Made by a program: the position numbers and the translations under genes | Part shown: in pieces, positions 9,701 through 18,154 of the stretch | Numbering within the stretch: the stretch's first letter is position 1 | Layout of the letters: the number at the start of each line of letters is the position of its first letter | Source: Rhizobium sp. WSM4643 | Lineage (GTDB): Bacteria > Pseudomonadota > Alphaproteobacteria > Rhizobiales > Rhizobiaceae | Assembly: GCF_025152745.1 (NCBI RefSeq) | Contig: NZ_CP104040.1 | Span: 2,914,001-2,978,000, forward strand | Direction: 5' to 3' | Length of the DNA stretch: 64,000 nucleotides | The notes under the pieces: model-generated | The model's input: the letters and a program-made list of their open reading frames with translations, nothing else | What the model was told of the DNA's origin: nothing | Databases searched by the model: none

Positions 9701-10519
9701 CTCCTGCAGATGCGGGCGCATCGCATTGGCGCCGAGCGCGCAGTTGAGGCCGATCGTGAAGGGATTGGCATGGCGCACCGAATTCCAGAAGGCCGACGGC
9801 GTCTGACCAGACAGCGTGCGGCCGGAAAGATCGGTGATCGTGCCCGAGATCATCACCGGCAGGCGCACGCCCTTGGCCTCGAAGCGCTCCTCACAGGCGA
9901 AGATCGCAGCCTTGGCGTTCAGCGTGTCGAAGATCGTCTCGATCAGGATGATGTCGGCGCCGCCGTCGATTAGACCGTCGATCTGCTCGCCATAGGCGGA
10001 ACGCAGATCGTCGAAGGTGACGGCGCGGAAACCGGGGTTGTTGACATCGGGCGAGATCGAGGCGGTGCGGTTGGTCGGCCCGATGGCGCCGGCAACGAAA
10101 CGGCGGCGGCCATCCTCGCGCTCGGCGCGCTGTGCCGCCCGGCGCACGATCTCCGCACCTTCCTTGTTGAGGTCATAGACGGCACCTTCCATCTCGTAAT
10201 CGGCCTGCGCGATGCGGGTCGAAGAGAAGGTGTTGGTCTCGAGAATATCGGCGCCGGCCTTGGCGTATCTGTAATGGATCTCTTCGATCGCGTCCGGCTG
10301 GGTCAGGATCAGAAGGTCGTTATTGCCCTTCTGGTGACAGGCGCAGCCGATGAAGCGCGTCCCGCGAAACTGGTCTTCGTCATAGCCGAGACCCTGGATC
10401 TGCGTGCCCATGGCGCCGTCGAGAACAAGGATGCGCTCGCTCGCGGCTTGTCTCAAAGCTGCGAAAACTTCACTGCCGTCACGTTTGCCCGTTTCCGGAC
10501 CAAAGAGATTATCAAACAC
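6746..10519 (-). CDS. metH: Cobalamin-dependent methionine synthase (5-methyltetrahydrofolate-homocysteine methyltransferase)
   Basis: 1257 aa, the full length of the family. It makes methionine from homocysteine and 5-methyltetrahydrofolate through methylcobalamin. Domains in order: homocysteine-binding barrel with zinc cysteines in GLNCALG (about Cys260) and VGGCCGST (about Cys322/323); pterin-binding domain from [13 protein letters not shown]; cobalamin domain with the DVHDIGKN motif (His about 776) and VDLGVMVP; C-terminal S-adenosylmethionine reactivation domain containing RGRYPAIL. The start is GTG with AAGGAG 8 bp upstream. A perfect palindrome at 10561 lies in its leader. It is transcribed alone. 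Confidence 0.97.
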   Translation of the reverse strand: MFDNLFGPETGKRDGSEVFAALRQAASERILVLDGAMGTQIQGLGYDEDQFRGTRFIGCACHQKGNNDLLILTQPDAIEEIHYRYAKAGADILETNTFSSTRIAQADYEMEGAVYDLNKEGAEIVRRAAQRAEREDGRRRFVAGAIGPTNRTASISPDVNNPGFRAVTFDDLRSAYGEQIDGLIDGGADIILIETIFDTLNAKAAIFACEERFEAKGVRLPVMISGTITDLSGRTLSGQTPSAFWNSVRHANPFTIGLNCALGANAMRPHLQELSGVADTFICAYPNAGLPNEFGQYDETPELMAAQIDGFAREGLVNIVGGCCGSTPEHIKAIAETVAKYKPRPIPEHRPFMSLSGLEPFELTKDIPFVNVGERTNVTGSARFRKLITNGDFTAALDVARDQVENGAQVIDINMDEGLIDSEKAMVEFLNLIAAEPDIARVPVMIDSSKFSIIESGLRRVQGKPIVNSISLKEGEENFLAQARLLHNYGAAVVVMAFDETGQADSYQRKVDICTRAYKLLTEKIGYPPEDIIFDPNIFAVATGIEEHNNYGVDFIEATRTIRERMPLVHISGGVSNLSFSFRGNEPVREAMHAVFLYHAIQAGMDMGIVNAGQLAVYDNIDPELREACEDVVLNRRPDGTERLLEVAEKFRGGAAREGRVQDLSWREWSVEKRLEHALVNGITEYIEADTEEARQQAARPLHVIEGPLMAGMNVVGDLFGSGKMFLPQVVKSARVMKQAVAVLLPYMEEEKRLNGGEERRSAGKILMATVKGDVHDIGKNIVGVVLACNNYEIVDLGVMVPATKILETAIAEKVDVIGLSGLITPSLDEMVHVAAEMERQGFEIPLLIGGATTSRVHTAVKIHPGYNKGQTVYVTDASRAVGVVSALLSPETRQSYVDDIRTEYAKVAAAHARSEAEKVRLPLPRARENAHKIDWSAYQPVKPQFFGTQVFEDYDLAELAKYIDWTPFFQTWELRGRYPAILDDEKQGEAARALWADAQAMLKKIIDEKWFRPRAVIGFWPAGAVGDDIRLFTDESRKHELETFYTLRQQLSKRDGRPNVALSDFVAPVTSGVQDYVGGFVVTAGIEEIAIAERFERANDDYSSILVKALADRFAEAFAERMHEQVRREYWGYAKDETLSKEDLITEAYAGIRPAPGYPAQPDHTEKATLFKLLDAEKAAGVKLTESYAMWPGSSVSGLYIGHPDSYYFGVAKVERDQVEDYAARKQMAVSEVERWLGPVLNYVPRKTDEQIEDAA

Positions 10520-10560
10520 GGGAAGGCTCCTTGACGTCGTAAGACCAGACAGTCCAAATC

Positions 10561-10580
10561 ACATAAAGATATCTTTATGT
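10561..10580. promoter_or_regulatory. Perfect 20-bp palindrome in the metH promoter region
   Basis: ACATAAAGAT is followed directly by its exact reverse complement, 41 bp before the metH start. The form and place fit an operator for a methionine-cycle regulator of the ArsR type (SahR-like), as described for Rhizobiales. The regulator gene is not in this window, so the assignment is inference. Confidence 0.6.
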
Positions 10581-10614
10581 CAATATATGCCTGTCAATTT
10601 CGTGCTTTGTAAGC

Positions 10615-10682
10615 CTACAGCGCCGCGCGTCTTTTCAGACGCGCAAAGGACGTTGTAATAGTTTTGAATCGACGCATCGTGC
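10615..10682. repeat. Palindromic intergenic repeat (CGCGTCTTTTCAGACGCG family)
   Basis: Contains CTACAGCGCC, the hairpin GCGCGTC-TTTTCA-GACGCGC region and AAAGGACGTTGTAA. Related copies are at 20724, 30583, 30929, 49934 and 60806. It lies between metH and the divergent epimerase gene. Confidence 0.75.
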
Positions 10683-10792
10683 CTCCGAAGAACGATCCCG
10701 CTTTGCGGGCCAATGCGATAGCCGGATGACAGACTCGTCCGACCCCTATATAGGCGTTTACAACGCTTTGTGCACGAAATCGGAGGAGCATC

Positions 10793-12052
10793 ATGGCACC
10801 CGCAACCGGCAACGCCGTGCTTGGAAACTGGACGACCCGCGCCTATCACCGCGGCTGGCTGCTGACCCAAGCGAACGGTCTCTTCGATTTCTTCCAGCAC
10901 AATTCGGTCAATCCCAAGGGCGGCTTTTACGATCTCGACGACGAAGGTAGGCCTCTCGACGCCGAGGGCCAGGTTCGCGGCATCCATATCGCGGCGCGCG
11001 CGGTGCATTGCTTCTCGATCGGTGCGCTGCTCGGGCGCCCCGGAGCCTCCGACGTCGTCGACCACGGCATGGACTATATCTGGAACCATCATCGCGACCG
11101 GAAAAACGGCGGCTATTTCTGGTCGCTCAACAATGACGGTCCCGTCGATTCCGACAAGCAGGGCTATGGCCATGCTTTCGTGCTGCTCGCCGCCTCAGCG
11201 GCAAAGACCATCGGCCATCCGCTTGCCGACGGCATGCTCGCCGATATCACCAAGATCCTCAACACGAAGTTCTGGGAAGCGAAGCACGGCGCCATCGCCG
11301 AGGAATTCACCGCCGACTGGCAGCCGCTCGACGGCGGCGCCTATCGCGGCCAGAACTCCAACATGCACCTGACCGAAGCACTGATGGCCGCCTTCGAAGC
11401 CACCGGCGACAGGGAATACCTGACCAAGGCCGAAAGCATCGCCGATCTCGTCATCCGCCGCGCCGCCGGTTCGGTGGACTGGCGCGTTGCCGAGCATTTC
11501 GACGCCGAATGGAACCTCGACAAGACTTACTATCATCCGAACGAAATGTTCCGCCCGGCCGGCACGACGCCCGGCCACTGGCTGGAATGGGCCCGCCTCA
11601 TCCTGCAGCTCTGGGCGCTCGGCGGCAAACGGATCGAATGGATGCCGGATGCGGCCAAGGCGCTGTTCGCCCAATCCATGGCGCTCGGTTGGGACAACGA
11701 CAAGGGCGGCTTCTTCTATACGCTCGATTGGGACGACAAGCCCGCCAAGCGCAACAAGCTCTGGTGGCCAGCCTGCGAAGGTGCGGCTGCCGCACATTTC
11801 CTCAACGAGCACCTGCCCAGCGATTTCCATGAGGAGAGCTACCGCAAGATCTGGAACGTGCTCGAGCGCGCCTTCATCGATCACAAGAACGGCGGCTGGC
11901 ACGAGGAGCTGACGGAACATCTCGTTCCCTCCCACTCGCTCTTCCCCGGCAAAGGCGATATCTATCACGCCCTGCAGGCCTGCCTCATTCCGCTTTTCCC
12001 GGCAACGGGCAGCCTGACAAAGGGCATCGCCGAGGCCGGCGGGAAGCTCTGA
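10793..12052 (+). CDS. AGE-family sugar epimerase/isomerase (N-acylglucosamine 2-epimerase fold)
   Basis: 419 aa, the normal length of the (alpha/alpha)6-barrel AGE family, whose members epimerise or isomerise sugars such as N-acetylglucosamine, cellobiose or mannose in the cytoplasm. Characteristic blocks are GGFYDLDDEG near residue 43, PGHWLEWARL in the second half and HSLFPGKGDIYHALQ near the C-terminus. GGAGGAGC precedes the ATG. It is a single gene between metH and a lipoprotein gene. The exact substrate cannot be told; mannose isomerase or N-acetylglucosamine epimerase are both possible. Confidence 0.85.
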   Translation: MAPATGNAVLGNWTTRAYHRGWLLTQANGLFDFFQHNSVNPKGGFYDLDDEGRPLDAEGQVRGIHIAARAVHCFSIGALLGRPGASDVVDHGMDYIWNHHRDRKNGGYFWSLNNDGPVDSDKQGYGHAFVLLAASAAKTIGHPLADGMLADITKILNTKFWEAKHGAIAEEFTADWQPLDGGAYRGQNSNMHLTEALMAAFEATGDREYLTKAESIADLVIRRAAGSVDWRVAEHFDAEWNLDKTYYHPNEMFRPAGTTPGHWLEWARLILQLWALGGKRIEWMPDAAKALFAQSMALGWDNDKGGFFYTLDWDDKPAKRNKLWWPACEGAAAAHFLNEHLPSDFHEESYRKIWNVLERAFIDHKNGGWHEELTEHLVPSHSLFPGKGDIYHALQACLIPLFPATGSLTKGIAEAGGKL

Positions 12053-12061
12053 GGTCGGGGA

Positions 12062-12685
12062 TCAGTAACCCGGCGCCGGCAGTTCGGCGTTCGGGTTCAG
12101 CTGGAACCATCCGACGTCACTGCTGATACGGTCGAGTTCGTCCTGCACGTCGCGCTGATCGCGGCGGATGTCGTGCATGTCGTCTTCCAGATCCTCGATC
12201 CGCCGGCGAAGTTCCGTGCGGTCGCCATCCTTGGCATCCCGCAGCTTGTCGGAAAGATCGTCGATATCAGTCTCCTTCGAACTATAATCGTTCTGCATCG
12301 AGCTAAGGCGTGACTGCAGCTCGTGCTGCTTCCTGCCGAGGCCGAAGCCGCGCAGGAAACCGGGCGCGGTCTCCGGCGGGCAGACATTGGCGTAGCCGCT
12401 GCCCGCCTGGCCGCGCGCAAGCCCGCTGAGTGGCGTGCAGTAGCGCACCAGCCCCGTTTGATATCCCTGAAACCAGATTGTCTGATCGGGCACGATCTTG
12501 ATCCGCTCGCAGGATTTCGCATGTGCGGCGAAGCGCTGTTGCGGCTCGTAGCCCGCCGCCCCGTCGCTCTCGCCGATTACCCGCCAGTCGGCGGCGACGC
12601 ATTCCTCCTTGGACAGCGTATTGCAGGAGACAAGGAAAAGGCCGAAGCCGATGGTGACGGCAAGCGCAAGAAACAAACGGATCAT
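12062..12685 (-). CDS. DUF2799 lipoprotein with coiled-coil C-terminal half
   Basis: 207 aa. A hydrophobic signal ends in the lipobox LVSC (Cys about 21), so it should be lipid-anchored in the envelope. The segment CVAADWRVIGESDGAAGY and the following Cys-rich stretch match DUF2799. From about residue 120 to 190 it is highly charged with heptad character, a probable coiled coil. The function of the family is unknown. It is convergent with the epimerase gene, with 9 bp between stops. Confidence 0.8.
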   Translation of the reverse strand: MIRLFLALAVTIGFGLFLVSCNTLSKEECVAADWRVIGESDGAAGYEPQQRFAAHAKSCERIKIVPDQTIWFQGYQTGLVRYCTPLSGLARGQAGSGYANVCPPETAPGFLRGFGLGRKQHELQSRLSSMQNDYSSKETDIDDLSDKLRDAKDGDRTELRRRIEDLEDDMHDIRRDQRDVQDELDRISSDVGWFQLNPNAELPAPGY

Positions 12686-12818
12686 GGCGTCCCGGGTAGG
12701 ATGAAGGAGGGCGATGCCGCATCCTAGCCGCAGGACAAGTCCGCGTCACCGGAGCGGCGACGCGATTTTGCAGTTTTCATGGCTTTTTTCTGTCAAAATT
12801 ACGGCGGGAGAGGCCTCT

Positions 12819-13316
12819 TCAAAGCGTCGGGGCGAGCCGCAGCGTATCCAGATCCTTGGCGAGCATCAGCGCCAGCGCCTCGACCGCGAGATTGTGGTCG
12901 TCACGCTGCGGCAGTCCCGAGACGGTGACCGCGCCGATGCAGCCGGTACCCTTGACGTTAATCGGGAAACTACCGCCATGCGGCGCATAGTCGGCGCCGG
13001 AAAGCCCGTTATCCTCGACCGTCTTGCCATCCTTCTGAAGCTTCAGGCCGCAGGCATAGCTGCTGCGGAAATAACGCAGCACCATATTGCGCTTGCGCCG
13101 GACCCAGTTGACGTTATCAGGCGTTACACCCGGCAGTGCCGCATAGAAGACCGGCATCGAATGCAGGGTCACGTCGATCGCGATGCCGAGGCCGCGCTCG
13201 GTGGCGAGTTCCTGCAGGAGTTTGCCGAGCTGCCATGCCGTCGTCAGGTCGAAAGCGTCGAAGCTCAGCACTTTCTCCTGCTCCGCGATCCGGCTGAGAT
13301 CGTCCTCGATTATCAT
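12819..13316 (-). CDS. HbpS/GlcG-like (DUF336, UPF0303) protein
   Basis: 165 aa from MIIEDDLSRI. GAGGAGCG before ATG 13316 sets the start; the longer frame from 13430 adds a sequence without family character. The fold is recognised from LSFDAFDLTTAWQLGKLL, GLGIAIDV and the closing GCIGAVTVSGLPQRDDHNLAVEAL. HbpS-like proteins bind haem or corrinoid-like ligands, or support small-molecule catabolism, and their biochemistry is poorly defined. It follows the flavin reductase gene by 130 bp on the same strand and may belong to the operon upstream. Confidence 0.8.
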   Translation of the reverse strand: MIIEDDLSRIAEQEKVLSFDAFDLTTAWQLGKLLQELATERGLGIAIDVTLHSMPVFYAALPGVTPDNVNWVRRKRNMVLRYFRSSYACGLKLQKDGKTVEDNGLSGADYAPHGGSFPINVKGTGCIGAVTVSGLPQRDDHNLAVEALALMLAKDLDTLRLAPTL

Positions 13317-13446
13317 GGGTAAAGCGCTCCTCTGCCGCGATGATCCGTAGCCGACCATTCTCGCGAGGAACAAAAAAGTAAAGCAAAAACTTGGACCTAT
13401 CCCTGGAGTAATTCCAGCAAAACTGCGCAAACGGAAATGCTCTGTG

Positions 13447-14058
13447 TCAAAGCTTCGGCGTCAGCATCTCGAAACGGTCGCGGATGGTGGCACAGGTATC
13501 GCCGCCGAGCCGCGCAATCGCATCGACCGCAGCCGGATCGACATGCAGCCTTTCCGGATCGACGACCCCGTCGCGGTAATGCGCATAGACGATCTCGCCC
13601 ATGACGATCTGCCGTGAGCGGCCGAGCTCCAGCGTCACATGCCGCCGGCATTCGAAAGCGGCCGGCGCCTCGGCGATGAAGGGCGAGGCGACCTTTTCGC
13701 CCGGCATCGCCGTCAGGCCGGCTTCCTTCAGCTCGTCGACGCCGCGCGGATATTTGGCGCCGCAGACATGCATCGCCTCGGCGATGGCCAAGGAGACGAT
13801 ATTGACCGTGAACACCTCGGTCATGCGGATATTATGGCCGGTGTCCTTGAACGACATGTCGGCATTGTTCTCGACCCCGATCGCAAGGATCGGCGGATCG
13901 GCCGAAAGGCAGTTGAAGAAACTGAAGGGTGCGGCGTTGATCCGGCCATTCTCGTCGACCGTCGTCACCAGCGCGATCGGCCGCGGGATGATCGTGCCGA
14001 TCATCAGCTTGTAGCGTTGGCGCTCGGTGAGCTGCTTGAAATCGAAAGAGACGGACAT
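13447..14058 (-). CDS. Flavin reductase-like FMN-binding protein (DIM6/NTAB family)
   Basis: 203 aa. The split-barrel flavin domain fills most of the protein: MIGTIIPRPIALVTTVDENG (residues 19-38), NAAPFSFFNCLSADPP, and GHNIRMTEVFTVNIVS. Such proteins bind FMN and either reduce flavin for a partner oxygenase or act on a substrate directly. It starts 4 bp after the racemase gene, so it belongs to the ABC transporter operon; a role in degrading the imported compound is inference. Confidence 0.85.
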   Translation of the reverse strand: MSVSFDFKQLTERQRYKLMIGTIIPRPIALVTTVDENGRINAAPFSFFNCLSADPPILAIGVENNADMSFKDTGHNIRMTEVFTVNIVSLAIAEAMHVCGAKYPRGVDELKEAGLTAMPGEKVASPFIAEAPAAFECRRHVTLELGRSRQIVMGEIVYAHYRDGVVDPERLHVDPAAVDAIARLGGDTCATIRDRFEMLTPKL

Positions 14059-14062
14059 CGGT

Positions 14063-14806
14063 TCAGCCGACCTTGAGGACCGGCGAGAAACCGCTCATCG
14101 CCCCGGCAAAAGGTTTCGGCAGCGGCGACGCGTAGGAGCCGCGCTTGCTGGTGGAAAGTCCGAGCGACAACAGCGCTTCGGCCTGCTTGACGGCGGCGGC
14201 AACGCCATCGACGACAGGCACGCCGTAGATCTCCTGCAGCTCACGCGCCAGATCGGTCATGCCGGCGCAGCCGAGCACGATCGCCTCGGCGCCGTCTTCC
14301 AAAAGCGCCCGCTCGATTTCGGCTCTGAGCTTGCCGATCGCGCCCGAGGCCGGATCTTCCAGCTCCAGCACCGGGATGTCGGAGGCACGCACCTTGGCGC
14401 GGTCGCCCATGCCGTAGCGGCGCAACAGATTGTCGATCAGCACCCGCGACCGCTCCAGCGTCGTCACCACGGTGAAGCGCTGCGCCAGAAAGCCCGCCGT
14501 CACCACCGCAGATTCGCAGAGCCCGAGGATCGGCACATCGGCGAAGGTTCGCGCCGCTTCGAGTCCGGTATCGTCGAAGCAGGCGATAACGGCCGCGTCA
14601 TAACCCGCCGCCTGTCGCTCCTTGAGTTCGGAGAGCAGACCGGGGATCGCTAAGGCCCCGTCGTAATGTCCCTCGATGGAAACCGGCCCCATGCGCGAGG
14701 TGGCGGCGATGATCTCCGTACCGGATGCCGCCACCGCACGCGCGGCGGTCGCGGCCTTGTCGGTCATGGAGGCCGTGGTGTTCGGATTGACGATGAGGAT
14801 GCGCAT
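14063..14806 (-). CDS. Hydantoin racemase / Asp-Glu racemase family protein
   Basis: 247 aa. The family opens with the conserved RILIVNPNTTASMTD and has two catalytic cysteines, here in VIACFDDTGLEAA and IVLGCAGMTDLA. Members racemise hydantoins or allantoin, or act on related ring or dicarboxylic substrates, without cofactor. It begins 1 bp after the second permease gene and is followed by a flavin reductase, so it is probably a catabolic enzyme for the ligand of this transporter. Allantoin or a hydantoin is possible but unproven. Confidence 0.85.
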   Translation of the reverse strand: MRILIVNPNTTASMTDKAATAARAVAASGTEIIAATSRMGPVSIEGHYDGALAIPGLLSELKERQAAGYDAAVIACFDDTGLEAARTFADVPILGLCESAVVTAGFLAQRFTVVTTLERSRVLIDNLLRRYGMGDRAKVRASDIPVLELEDPASGAIGKLRAEIERALLEDGAEAIVLGCAGMTDLARELQEIYGVPVVDGVAAAVKQAEALLSLGLSTSKRGSYASPLPKPFAGAMSGFSPVLKVG

Positions 14807-14807
14807 G

Positions 14808-15629
14808 TCAGTTTATCTTTGCCTGCCGCCGGCTGAGCATCGTCATGATGCCGAGCGCAAGGAGAATGATTGTGAAGGAAAACAGCGTCGTCACCGTGCC
14901 GAGCGCATAGAGCACCGGCGTCGTGACGTTGGTCGTCATGCCATAGATTTCGAGCGGCAGCGTGTTGTAGGTGCCTGATGTCATCAGCGTGCGGGCGAAT
15001 TCGTCATAGGAGAGCGTGAAGCCGAACAGGCCGACGCCGATCAGGCTGGGGGCGATCATAGGCAGCACGACATGGCAGAACGTCTGCCATGAGCTGGCGC
15101 CAAGGTCACGCGCCGCCTCTTCATAAGCCGGCGAGAAGCGGTTGAAGACGGCAAACATGATCAGCACGCCGAAAGGCAGCGTCCAGGTCAGATGGGCGCC
15201 GAAGGCCGACGAATACCAGGCAGGCTTGAGGCCACCCTCCTGGAAGACGACGCCGATGCCGAGCGAGATGATGATCGACGGCACGACGAGGCTTGCGACC
15301 GTGGCATAAAACAGCGCCGTCGAACCGGGGAAACGGCGCCGGAAGGCAAGGCCGGCGAGCAGCGAGACGACGACGGTCACCGCCATCACCATCAGCCCGA
15401 GGGTGAAGGAGCGGCGGAAGGAGGCGCCGAAATCGCCGACCGCCTGCTTCTCGAACAGGTTGAAGAACCAATGGGTGGAAACGCCGTTCATCGGGAAGGT
15501 CAGGCCGCCATCCGGCCCCTGGAAGGAGAGGATCAGGATCGCCGAAAGCGGGCCGTAGAGGAACAGCACGAAGATGACGAAGAAGAGCGCCAGCAGGTAG
15601 AATTCCAGGCCGCGTTTTTCGTGGCTCAT
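14808..15629 (-). CDS. ABC transporter permease, PotC-like
   Basis: 273 aa, about six membrane segments. The EAA loop is EEAARDLGASSWQTFCHVVLP. ATG 15629 has GGAGCTTTGAG in front and lies 1 bp after the stop of the first permease gene, so the two are tightly coupled. It forms the channel with that permease. PotC-type permeases import polyamines, opines and other cationic or small organic compounds, so family membership does not fix the substrate. Confidence 0.88.
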   Translation of the reverse strand: MSHEKRGLEFYLLALFFVIFVLFLYGPLSAILILSFQGPDGGLTFPMNGVSTHWFFNLFEKQAVGDFGASFRRSFTLGLMVMAVTVVVSLLAGLAFRRRFPGSTALFYATVASLVVPSIIISLGIGVVFQEGGLKPAWYSSAFGAHLTWTLPFGVLIMFAVFNRFSPAYEEAARDLGASSWQTFCHVVLPMIAPSLIGVGLFGFTLSYDEFARTLMTSGTYNTLPLEIYGMTTNVTTPVLYALGTVTTLFSFTIILLALGIMTMLSRRQAKIN

Positions 15630-15630
15630 C

Positions 15631-16545
15631 TCAAAGCTCCTTGCGGATGTCGACAACACGCAGGATGGCCGCGACCATCAACAGCACGACGGCGAGCAGC
15701 ACCACGGCGTTGGCGGCAGCGGCCGGATATTGCAGCAGCGACATCTGGTTTTTCATCATCAGCGCTACCGAGGCGCTTTGGCCGCCGGACATCACCTGCA
15801 CCGTCGAAAAATCAGCCATGACGAGCGTGACGACGAAGATCGTGCCGATCGCCATGCCGGGCTTGGCGAGCGGGATGACGACATTCCATAACACCTGCCA
15901 GCCGGAGGCGCCGGCATCGCGCGCCGCCTCGAATAGCGACCGGTCGATGCGCATCAGCGTGTTGAAGATCGGCGTCACCATGAACAGCGTATAGAGATGC
16001 ACCATGGCGAGCACGACGGCGAAATCGGAATAGAGCAGCCATTCAATCGGCTTGGGGATGATGCCCATCTCGATCAGCGTCGAATTGACGAGGCCGTTGC
16101 GCCCGAGCACCGGGATCCACGAGATCATGCGGATGATATTCGACGTCATGAACGGCACGGTGCAGACGAGGAAGAGGATCATCTGCGTCGAGGTCTTGCG
16201 GATGTGGAAGGCCAGGAAATAGGCGACCCAGAAGCCGATGACGAGCGTCAGCGACCAGACGATCGCTGTGAATTTCAGCGTGTTGAGATAGGTCTTCCAC
16301 GTCACCCACGAACCGAGCGTCTCGGTGTAGTTCATCGTCAGGAAATCGGGATAGAGGCCGGCAAAGTCGTAGTCCCAGAAGCTGACGACGGCGATCATGG
16401 CGATCGGCAGCAGGAAGAAGAAGCCGAGAATGACGAACAGCGGCGTCGCCTGGAGATAGGATATCGCCGATGGAGAAAGCCTCAGCCCACGCCCGCCGCG
16501 CGCGCCCTGCCCATCCTCCTCCGTTTCCGCTGCGATGGTCGCCAT
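15631..16545 (-). CDS. ABC transporter permease, PotB-like
   Basis: 304 aa from MATIAAETEE, with GGAGAACC in front; the ORF extends upstream to 16596 without support. There are about six membrane segments and an EAA loop FEAARDAGASGWQVLWNVVIP. First of two permeases in the operon; the binding protein gene upstream is separated by a repeat element. Confidence 0.88.
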   Translation of the reverse strand: MATIAAETEEDGQGARGGRGLRLSPSAISYLQATPLFVILGFFFLLPIAMIAVVSFWDYDFAGLYPDFLTMNYTETLGSWVTWKTYLNTLKFTAIVWSLTLVIGFWVAYFLAFHIRKTSTQMILFLVCTVPFMTSNIIRMISWIPVLGRNGLVNSTLIEMGIIPKPIEWLLYSDFAVVLAMVHLYTLFMVTPIFNTLMRIDRSLFEAARDAGASGWQVLWNVVIPLAKPGMAIGTIFVVTLVMADFSTVQVMSGGQSASVALMMKNQMSLLQYPAAAANAVVLLAVVLLMVAAILRVVDIRKEL

Positions 16546-16588
16546 GATCCGGTTCTCCGTTCTGATTTGGAACGAAGGTGCGTGCCGC

Positions 16589-16742
16589 CCCCTCATCCGC
16601 CTGCCGGCACCTTCTCCCCGCTGGGGAGAAGAGATTCGCGGCAGCGCCTAGGCCACCGCGAACCTTGATTTTGTCTCACGACGTGGCCACGGACTCCCTC
16701 TTCTCCCCAGCGAGGAGAAGGTGGCCCGAAGGGTCGGATGGC
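16589..16742. repeat. RIME-like intergenic palindromic repeat
   Basis: Starts CCCTCATCCGCCTGCCGGCA, holds two hairpins built on CTTCTCCCC/GGGGAGAAG and ends GGGTCGGATG. It lies between the binding-protein and permease genes, the same operon position as the copy at 2216. Confidence 0.75.
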
Positions 16743-16802
16743 GGAGCGAAGCGACGTCTTGAGCATCGCGAAAGACAGTAGCTCTCCGCCCTCTCGACCT
16801 GC

Positions 16803-18101
16803 CTAGGCAGCGATGAACTCGTTCCAGCGGCGGACCATGTAGCGGTCCTCGTCCATCACGGAGTTCCAGCAGGCCACCGCGCCCATGCGGGCTTCGAAGG
16901 AGCCACCGTCGCGAACGGCGCCGGCCTTCTCCATGACCTTGCCCTCGGGAGACAGGATATCGCCCTGCGCCGGCTTGCCCTCGATCCAGTAGCCCCATTC
17001 GTCGGCCGACATGAATTGCTTGGCGGTGTCCATGCAGGCGGAGTAATAGCCCTGGCGGTTGAGGTAGCCGCCGACCCAGCCCGATGTGTACCAGTTGATG
17101 TATTCATAGGCGGCATCGAGCTCAGCGCCCTTGAGATGCGAGGCAAGGCCGAGACCGCCGCCCCAGGCGCGGTAGCCTTCCTTGAGCGGCTGGAAAGTGC
17201 AGGCGATGCCCTTGGAGCGGACGGCGGCGACAGCCGGCGACCACATCGACTGGATGACGACTTCGCCCGAGGCCATCAGGTTGACGCTTTCGTCGAACGA
17301 CTTCCAGAAGGCGCGGAACTGGCCGTCGCCCTTGGTCTTGATCAGGAACTCGATCGTCTTGTCGATCTCTTCCTTCGTCATGTTGCCCTTGTCGGCATAT
17401 TTGATCTTGCCCGAGGCTTCCATGATCATCGCCGCATCCATGATGCCGATCGACGGGATGTTGAGGATCGCGGTCTTGCCCTTGAAGGCCGGATCGAGAA
17501 TATCGGCCCAGCTGGTGATCGGACGGCCGGTGAGGTCGGGGCGGATGCCGAGCGTGTCGGCATTGTAGATGGTCGGAACCATCGTCATCCACTGTGTCGG
17601 CTCCTTGGCGAACTTCTTGGAACCCTGCGCCTCGACGAAGCCGACCGTATGCGGCGCCGTACCCTGGGCAATGACGCTGTCTGCTTTCAGCTTGCCGTTG
17701 ATGAACAGCGGTACGATCTTGTCGTAATATTTCAGCTTCTTGACATCCATCGGCTGCATGACGCCGGTCGGGAACACCTTCTTGGCGATCCAGTATTCGA
17801 TGTCGGCAATGTCGTAGCTATCAGGCTGGGTGACGGCACGCTGGGCGGCGGCGTCGGAATCGGTTGCCGTCATTTCCAGCGTGATGCCGAGATCGGCTTT
17901 GCACTTCTCGGCGATGGCATTGATGTTGGAAACGCCGGTGCCGAACTGGCGAAGCGTGATGTTCGTCTTCGCCCAGACGGTGGGAAAGCCGGTAATCGCG
18001 CCGGAGCCGGCGATGGCGCCGACGGCGGCAGCACCCGTCTTCAGCAGCGTGCGGCGGGAAAGACCCTTCTCCGCCTTGGTCGATGTCGTTTCAGTCGTCA
18101 T
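16803..18101 (-). CDS. PotD-like periplasmic substrate-binding protein with Tat signal
   Basis: 432 aa. The N-terminus carries a twin-arginine signal (SRRTLLKTGAA, residues 15-25) followed by a hydrophobic stretch and probable cleavage after TVWA, so the protein is likely exported folded. The rest matches the spermidine/putrescine-type (family 1/8) extracellular binding fold. It delivers ligand to the two permeases downstream. The Tat route and the catabolic enzymes in the operon argue for a ligand other than simple polyamines, but this is inference. Confidence 0.87.
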   Translation of the reverse strand: MTTETTSTKAEKGLSRRTLLKTGAAAVGAIAGSGAITGFPTVWAKTNITLRQFGTGVSNINAIAEKCKADLGITLEMTATDSDAAAQRAVTQPDSYDIADIEYWIAKKVFPTGVMQPMDVKKLKYYDKIVPLFINGKLKADSVIAQGTAPHTVGFVEAQGSKKFAKEPTQWMTMVPTIYNADTLGIRPDLTGRPITSWADILDPAFKGKTAILNIPSIGIMDAAMIMEASGKIKYADKGNMTKEEIDKTIEFLIKTKGDGQFRAFWKSFDESVNLMASGEVVIQSMWSPAVAAVRSKGIACTFQPLKEGYRAWGGGLGLASHLKGAELDAAYEYINWYTSGWVGGYLNRQGYYSACMDTAKQFMSADEWGYWIEGKPAQGDILSPEGKVMEKAGAVRDGGSFEARMGAVACWNSVMDEDRYMVRRWNEFIAA

Positions 18102-18154
18102 GTCAGTTCCCCTTTTCTTGATATGGAAGGTTCATGGTTCTTGATGGTGATGGT

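Noticed and set aside
8192..9973. 593-codon frame on the plus strand
   Set aside because: Lies wholly antisense to metH; long antisense frames are expected in GC-rich genes, and it has no family or ribosome site.
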